Shown: piece after piece, positions 57,101 through 64,000 of the stretch
How positions within the stretch are numbered: the first letter of the stretch is position 1
How the letters are laid out: every line of letters starts with the position of its first letter
Origin: Ischnura elegans
Taxonomy: Eukaryota; Arthropoda; Insecta; Odonata; Coenagrionidae
NCBI RefSeq assembly: GCF_921293095.1
Contig: NC_060248.1
Location: 15,642,744-15,706,743 of the forward strand
Direction: 5' to 3'
Length of the DNA stretch: 64,000 nt
Notes under the pieces: generated by a model
Seen by the model: only the letters and a program-made list of their open reading frames with translations
The model's database searches: none
Told to the model about the DNA's origin: nothing
Position numbers and translations under genes: made by a program

Positions 57101-60100
57101 CAATATTTCCTTTTTTCAATATTTCATTTTTTCAATATTTCCTTTTGTCAATATTTCCTTTTTTTAATATTTCCTCTTTTCAATATTTCCTTTTTTCTAT
57201 ACTTCCTTTTTTCTATACTTCCTTTTTTCAATATTTCCTCTTTTCTATATTTCCTTTTTTTAATATTTCCTTCTTTCAATATTTCCTTTTTTCAATATTT
57301 TCTTTTTTCTATACTTCCTTTTTTCAATATTTCATTTTTTCAATATTTCCTTTTTTCAATATTTCCTGTTTTCAATATTTCCTTTTTTCAATATTTCCTT
57401 TTTTCAATATTTCCTTTTTTCAATATTTCCTTTTGTCAATATTTCCATTTGTCAATATTAAGTTTTTTCAATATTTCTTTTTTTCTATACTTCTTTTTCT
57501 ATACTTCCTTTTTTCAATATTTCCTGTTTTCAATATTTCCTTTTTTTAAAATTTCCTTCTTTCAATATTTCCTTTTTTCAATATTTCCTTTTTTCAATAT
57601 TTCGTTTTTTCAATATTTCCTTTTTTCAATATTTCTTTTTCTATATTTCCTATTGTAAATATTTCCTTTTTTCTATAATTCCTTTTGCCAATATTACCTT
57701 TTTTCAATATTTCCTTTTTTCAATACTTCCTTTTGTCAATATTTCCTTTTTTCAATATTTCCTTTTGTCAATATTTCCTTTTTTCAATATTTCCTTTTTT
57801 CAATATTTCCTTTTTTCTATACTTCTTTTTTTCTATACTTCCTTTTTTCAATATTTCCTGTTTTCAATATATCCTTTTTTTAATATTTCCTTTATCAATA
57901 TTTCATTTTTTCAATATTTCCTTTTTTCTATACTTCCTTTTTTCTAAACTTCCTTTTTTCAATATCTCCTTTTTTCAATATTACCTTTTTTCAATATTTC
58001 CTTTTTTCAATATTTCCTTTTTACAATATTTCCTTTTTTTAATATTTCCTTTCATCAATATTTCCATTTTTCAATATTTCCTTTTGTCAATATTTCCTTT
58101 TTTCAATATTTCCTTTTTTCGATACCTTCTTTTGTCAATAATTCCTTTATTCAATATTTCATTTTTTCAATATTTCCTTTTTTCAATATTTCTTTGCGTC
58201 AATATTTCTTATTGTCAATATTTCCTTTTTTCTATACTTCCTTTTGTCAATATTTCCTTTTTTCAATATTTCCTTTTGTCAATATTTCCTTTTTTCAATA
58301 TTTCCTTTTTTCTATACTTCCTTTTTTCAATATTTCCTTTTGTCAATATTTCCTTTTTTTAATATTTCCTTTTTTCTATACTTTCTTTTTTCTATACTTC
58401 CTTTTTTCAATATTTCCTGTTTTCAATATTTCCTTTTTTCAATATTTCCTTTTTACAATATTTCCTTTAGTCAATATTTCTTTATTTCAATATTTCCTTT
58501 TGTCAATATTTCCTTTTTTCAATATTTCCTTTTTTCAATATTTCCTTTTTTCTATATTTCCTTTTTTCTATACTTCCTTTTTTCAATATTTCCTTTTGTC
58601 AATATTTCCTTTTTTCAATATTCCCTTTTTTCTATACTTCCTTTTTTCAAAATTTCCTTTTGTCAATATTTCCTTTTGTCAATATTTCCTTTTTTAAACA
58701 TTTCCTTTTTTCAATATTTCATTTTTTTATACTTCCTTTTTTCAATATTTCCTTTTGTCAATATTTCCTTTTTTCAATAATTCCTTTTTTCTATACTTCC
58801 TTCTTTCTATACTTCCTTTTTTCAATATTTCCTGTTTTCAATATTTCCTTTTTTCAATATTTCTTTTTTTCAATATTTTCTTTTTTCAATATTTCCTTTT
58901 TTCAATATTTCCTTTGTCAATATTTCCATTTGTCAATATTTCCTATTTTCAATATATCCTTTTGTCAATATTTCCATTTGTAAATATTTCCTTTTTTCAT
59001 TATTTCCTTTTTTCAATATTTCCTTTTTTCTATTCTTCCTTTTTTCAATATTTCCTTTTTTCTATACTTCCTTTTTTCTATACTTCCTTTTTTCTATATT
59101 TGCTTTTTTCAATATTTCCTTTTTTCAATATTTCCTTTTTTCAATATTTCGTTTTTTCAATATTTCCTTTTTTCAATATTTCTTTTTCAATATTTCCTAT
59201 TGTAAATATCTCCTTTTTTTATACTTCCTTTTGCTTATATTACCTTTTTTCAATATTTCCTTTTTTCAATACTTCCTTTTGTCAATATTTCCTTTTTTCA
59301 AAATTTCCTTTTGTCAATGTTTCCTTTTTTCAATATTTCCTTTTTTCAATATTTCCTTTTTTCTATACTTCCTTTTTTCTATACTTTGTTTTTTCAATAT
59401 TTCCTTTTGTCAATATTTCCTTTTTTCAATATTTCCTTTATTCTATACTTCCTTTTTTCAATATCTCCTTTTGTCAATATTACCTTTTTTCAATATTTCC
59501 TTTTTTCAATATTTCCTTTTTTCTATACTTCCTTTTTTCAATATTTCCTTTTTTCAATATTTCCTTTGGTCAATCAATATTTCATTTTTTCAATATTTCC
59601 TTTTCTCTATACTTCCTTTTGTCAATATTTCTTTTTGTCAATACTTCCTTATGTCAATATTTCCTTTTTTCAATATTTCCTTTTGTCAATATTTTCTTTT
59701 TTCAATATTTCCTTTTGTCAATATTTCCTTTTTTCTATATTTCCTTTTGTCAATATTTCCTTTTTTCAATATTTCTTTTTTTCAATATTTCCTTTGGTCA
59801 ATCAATATTTCTTTTTTATAATATTTCCTTTTTTCTATACTTCCTTTTGTCAATATTTCTTTTTGTCAATACATCCTAATGTCAATATTTCCTTTTTTCA
59901 ATATTTCCTTTTGTCAATATTTCCTATTTTCAATATTTCCTTTTGTCAATATTTCCTTTTTTCTATATTTCCTTTTGTCAATATTTCCTTTTGTCAATAT
60001 TTCCTTTTGTCAATATTTCCTTTTTTCAATATTTCCTTTTTTCAATATTTCCTTTTTTCAGTAATTCCTTTTTTCAATATTTCCTTTTGTCAATATTTCC

Positions 60101-63100
60101 TTTTTTCAATATTTCCTTTTTTCTATACTTACTTTTTTCAATATTTCCTTTTGTCAATATTTCCTTTTTTCAATATTTCCTTTTTTCTATACTTTCTTTT
60201 TTCTATACTTCCTTTTTTCAATATTTCCTGTTTTCAATATTTCCTTTTTTCAATATTTCCTTTTTACAATATTTCCTTTTTTCAATATTTCTTTTTGTCA
60301 ATATTTTTTATTGTCAATATTTCCTTTTTTGTATACTTCCTTTTGTCAATATTTCCTTTTTTCAATATTTCCTTAATTCTATACTTCCTTTTGTCAATAT
60401 TTCCTTTTTTCAATATTTCCTTTTTCAATATTTCCTTTTGTCAACATTTCCTTTTTTCAATATTTCCTTTTTTCTATACTTCCTTTTGTCAATATTTCCT
60501 TTTGTCAATACTTCCTAATGTCAATATTTCCTTTTTTCAATATTTCCTTTTGTCAATATTTCCTTTTTTCAATATTTCCTTTTGTCAATATTTTCTTTTT
60601 TCTATATATCCTTTTGTCAATATTTCCTTTTTTCAATATTTCCTTTTGTCAATTTTTCCTTTTTTCAATATTTCCTTTTTTCTATACTTCCTTTTTTCAA
60701 TATTTCCTTTTGTTAATATTACCTTTTTTCGAAATTTCCTTTATTATATACTTCCTTTTTTCTATACATCCTTTTTCCAATATTTCCTTCGTCAATTTTT
60801 TCTTTTTTCAATATTCCCTTTTTTCTATACTTCCTTTTTTCTGTATCTCCTTTTGTCAATATTTCCTTTTGTCAATATTTCCTTTTTTCAATATTTCCTT
60901 TTTTCAATGCTTCCTTTTTTCTATATTTCCTTTTTCCAATTTTTCCTGCTTTCAATATTTCCTTTTATTAATATTTCCTTTTTTCAATATTTCCTTTTGT
61001 CAATATTTCCTTTTTTCAATATTTCCTTTTTTCAATATTTCCTTTTTTCTATACTTCCTTTTTTCTATACTTCCATTTTTAAATATTACCTTTTGTCAAT
61101 ATTTCCTTTTTTCAATATTTCTTTTTTTCAATATTTCCTTTTTTTTTACTTCCTTTTTTCTATACTTCCTTTTTTCAATATTTCCTGTTTTCAATATTTC
61201 CTTTTTTTAATATTTCCTTCTTTGAATATTTCCTTATTTCAATATTTCCTTTTTTCTATACTTCCTTTTTTCAATATTTCCTTTTTTCAATATTTCCTTT
61301 TTTCAATATTTCCTGTTTTCAATATTTCCTTTTTTCAATATTTCCTTTTTTCAATATTTCCTTAATTCATTATTTCCTTTTTTCAATATTTCCTTTTTTC
61401 AATATTTCCTTTTTTCAATATTTCCTTTTGTCAATATTTCCATTTGTCAATACTTCCTTATTTCAATATTTCCTTTTTTCAATATTTCCTTTTTTCAATA
61501 TTTCCTGTTTTCAATATTTCCTTTTTTCAATATTTCCTTTTTTCAATATTTCCTTTTTTCAATATTTCCTTTTTTCAATATTTCCTTTTGTCAATATTTC
61601 CATTTGTCAATATTTAGTTTTTTCAATATTTTTTTTTCTATACTTCTTTTTCTATACTTCCTTTTTTCAATATTTCCTGTTTTCAATATTTACTTTTTTT
61701 AATATTTCCTTCTTTCAATATTTCCTTTTTTCAATATTTCCTTTTTTCAATATTTCGTTTTTTCAATATTTCCTTTTTTCTATATTTCTTCTTCTATATT
61801 TCCTATTGTAAATATTTCCTTATTTCTATACTTCCTTTTGCCAATATTACCTTTTTTCAATATTTCCTTTTTTCAATACTTACTTTTGTCAATATTTCCT
61901 TTTTTCAATATTTCCTTTTTTCAATATTTCCTTTTTTCAATATTTCCTTTTTTCTAATCTACCTTTTTTCTATACTTCGTTTTTTCAATATTTCCTTTTG
62001 TCAATATTGCCTTTTTTCAATATTTCCTTTTTTCTATACTTCCTTTTTTCAATATCTCCTTTTGTCAATATTACCTTTTTTCAATATTTCCTTTTTTCTA
62101 TACTTCCTTTTGTCAATATTTCGTTTTGTCAAAATTTCTTTTTTCAATATATCCTTTTTTAAATATTTTCTTTTTTCAATATTTCCTTTTGTCAATATTT
62201 CTTTTTTTCAATATTTTCTTTTTTCTATACTTCCTTTTTTCAATACTTCCTAATGTCAATATTTCCTTTTTTCAATATATCCTTTTTTCTATACTTCCTT
62301 TTTTCAATATTCCCTTTTTTCAATATTACCTTTTGTCATAATTTCCTTTTTTCAATATTTCCTTCTGTCAATATTTACTTTTTTCAATATTTCCTTTTTT
62401 CAATATTTCTTTGCGTCAATATTTCGTTTTTTCTATACTCATTTTTGTCAGTATTTCCTTTTTTCAATATTTCCTTTTTTCAATACTTCCTTTTGTCAAT
62501 ATTTCCTTTTGTCAATATTTCCTTTTTTCTATATTTCCTTTTGTCAATATTTCCTTTTTTCTATACTTCCTTTTGTTAATATTTCCTTTTGTCAATACTT
62601 CCTTTTGTCAATATTTCCTTTTTTCAATATTTCCTTTTGTCAATATTTCCTTTTTTCAATATTTCCTTTTGTCTATACTTCCTTTTTTCAATATTCCCTT
62701 TTTTCAATATTTCCTTTTTTTAATATTTCCTTTTCTCAATATTTCCTTTTGCCAATATTTCCTTTTTTCAATATTTCCTTTTTTCAATATTTCCTCTTTT
62801 CAATATTTCCTTTTTTCTATACTTCCTTTTTCAATTATTCCCTTTTTTCTATACTTCCTTTATTCAATATTTCCTTTTGTCAATATTTCCTTTTTTCAAT
62901 ATTTCCTTTTTCCAATATTTCCTTTTTTCTATACTTCCTTTTTTCATTACTTCCTATTGTTAATATTTCCTCTTTACAATATTTCCATTTTCAATATTTC
63001 CTTTTTTCTATAAATCCTTTTTTCTATACATCCTTTTTTCAATATTTCCTTTTGTCTATATTTTCTATCTTCATTGTTCCCTTTTTTCTCTACTTCCTTT

Positions 63101-64000
63101 ATTCAATATTTCCTTTTTTCAATATTTCCTTTTGTCAATATATCTTTTTGCAATAATTCCTTTTTTCAAAATTTCCTTTTTTCTATACTTCTTTTTTCTA
63201 TACTTCCTTTTTTCAATATTTCCTTCTAACAATATTTCCTTTAATCAATATTTCCCTTTTTCAATATTTCCTTTTTTCAATATTTCCTTTTTTCTATACT
63301 TCCTTTTTCCATTATTCCCTTTTTTCTATACTTTCTTTATTCAATATTTCCTTTTGTCAATATTTCCTTTTTTCAATATTTCCTTTTGTCAATATTTCCT
63401 TTTGTCATAATTTCCTTTGTCAATATTTTCTTTTGTCAATATTTCCTTTTATCAATATTTCCTTTTTTCAATATTTCCTTTTATCAATATTTCCTTTTTT
63501 TAATATTTCCTTTTTTCAATATTTCCTTTTAACAATTTTCCTTTTATCAATATTTCATTTTTTCAATATTTCCTGTTTTAAATTTTCGTTTTTTAAATAT
63601 TTCCTTTTCTCAATATTTACTTTTGTCAATTTTTCCTTATTTCAATATTTCCTTTATTCTATACTTTCATTTGTCAACATTCCTTTTTTCAACATTTCCT
63701 TTTTTCAATACTTCCTTTTGTCAATATTTCCTTTTTACAATATTTCCTTTTTTCAATATTTTCTTTTGTCAATATTTCCTTTTGTCAATATTTCCTTTTT
63801 TCAATATTTCCTTTTTTCTATACTTCCTTTTTTCAATATATTCCTTATTTCAATATTTCCTTTGGTCAATCAATATTTCCTTTTTTCAATATTTCCTTTT
63901 TTCAATATTTCCTTTTGTCAATACTTCCTTTTTTTCAATATTTTCTTTTGTTAATATTTCCTTTTTTCAATATTTCCTTTTGTCAATATCTTCTTATAAC
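54166..64000. repeat. Satellite 3: T-rich 16-bp satellite, core TCAATATTTCCTTTTT
   Basis: About 9.8 kb, running off the right edge, of head-to-tail 16-bp units. The main variants are CAATATTTCCTTTTTT, CAATATTTCCTTTTGT and CTATACTTCCTTTTTT. Because 16 is not a multiple of three, the reading frame rotates over three units, giving a 16-residue peptide period (FPFFNISFFQYFLFSI). Open frames up to about 680 codons arise simply because no + frame of the unit has a stop. Base composition is almost purely pyrimidine plus A on the + strand. Like satellite 2 it carries T-run length changes and recurring blocks of variants. Confidence 0.96.
56060..60850. repeat. Higher-order repeats within satellite 3 marked by a rare variant block
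   Basis: A block with the rare words CCAATATTTCCTTTCGTCAA, CAATATTCCC and TTCTGTATCTCC occurs three times. The CTGTATCTCC word is at 56126, 56573 and 60841, giving offsets of 447 and 4268 bp. Neighbouring rare units (TTCGAAATTTCC upstream, CAATGCTTC downstream) keep the same order in all three. This indicates duplication of long blocks rather than random monomer variation. Confidence 0.75.

Noticed and set aside
54131-63954. Frames of up to 684 codons in satellite 3 (FPFFNISFFQYFLFSI repeats)
   Set aside because: The 16-bp monomer lacks stops in all + frames, and the same array yields overlapping frames of similar length, which no real gene would do.
1-64000. Telomeric repeat arrays
   Set aside because: No TTAGG, TTAGGG or similar telomeric unit is present; the 15-16 bp monomers do not resemble one.

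Overview
The window looks like repeat-dominated eukaryotic chromosomal DNA, most likely from an arthropod and plausibly an insect. This is an inference from the mobile-element mix: Tigger/pogo, piggyBac, a Penelope-like element, hAT-type MITEs and a LINE with a jockey/CR1-like reverse transcriptase. No intact host protein-coding gene could be supported. Bacterial features such as operons, ribosome binding sites and CRISPR arrays are absent.

Layout. (1) 1-2064 is a 15-bp minisatellite (core GTTGTCGTTGAAAAT) interrupted by two (TTG)n tracts. (2) 2065-31394 is a second, T-rich 15-bp satellite (core TCCTTTTTTGTTAAC), about 29 kb long. It is built from nested large duplications of about 0.64, 2.69, 3.6, 5.31 and 8.03 kb. 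(3) 31395-31594 is a run of exactly 200 N, an assembly gap that hides the satellite edge. (4) 31595-54165 is an island of complex sequence. (5) 54166 to the end is a 16-bp T-rich satellite (core TCAATATTTCCTTTTT) in the same strand polarity as satellite 2.

The island's left part (32.2-38.1 kb) carries a series of exon-like segments on the + strand. They are purine-rich (GAAGAATGAAGA-type) and preceded by good branch-point, polypyrimidine and AG signals, and several are followed by GTAAGG or GTAAGA donors. One exon plus its intron has been tandemly copied (about 361-bp unit, nearly three copies). The exons are 140 nt and do not keep a reading frame, so a spliced noncoding RNA is the best guess. 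The putative last exon and its flanks were duplicated about 2.36 kb downstream (35.9-37.2 versus 38.3-39.9 kb), and the copy lost the splice acceptor.

The island's right part (40.5-53 kb) is a graveyard of transposons. It holds a 759-bp pogo-type MITE, a nearly complete 3.58-kb Tigger-like element whose transposase is broken by a single amber codon, and short TIR elements. Two of the short elements have 8-bp hAT-like target duplications. There are also relics of Penelope and piggyBac and a frameshifted LINE reverse transcriptase. Just before satellite 3 lie a perfect 22-bp hairpin, a cluster of TTGG...TCCA half-palindromes and a consensus splice donor.

Satellites 1, 2 and 3 give many long open frames because their monomers lack stop codons and (for the 15-bp ones) are a multiple of three. 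I treat none of these as genes.
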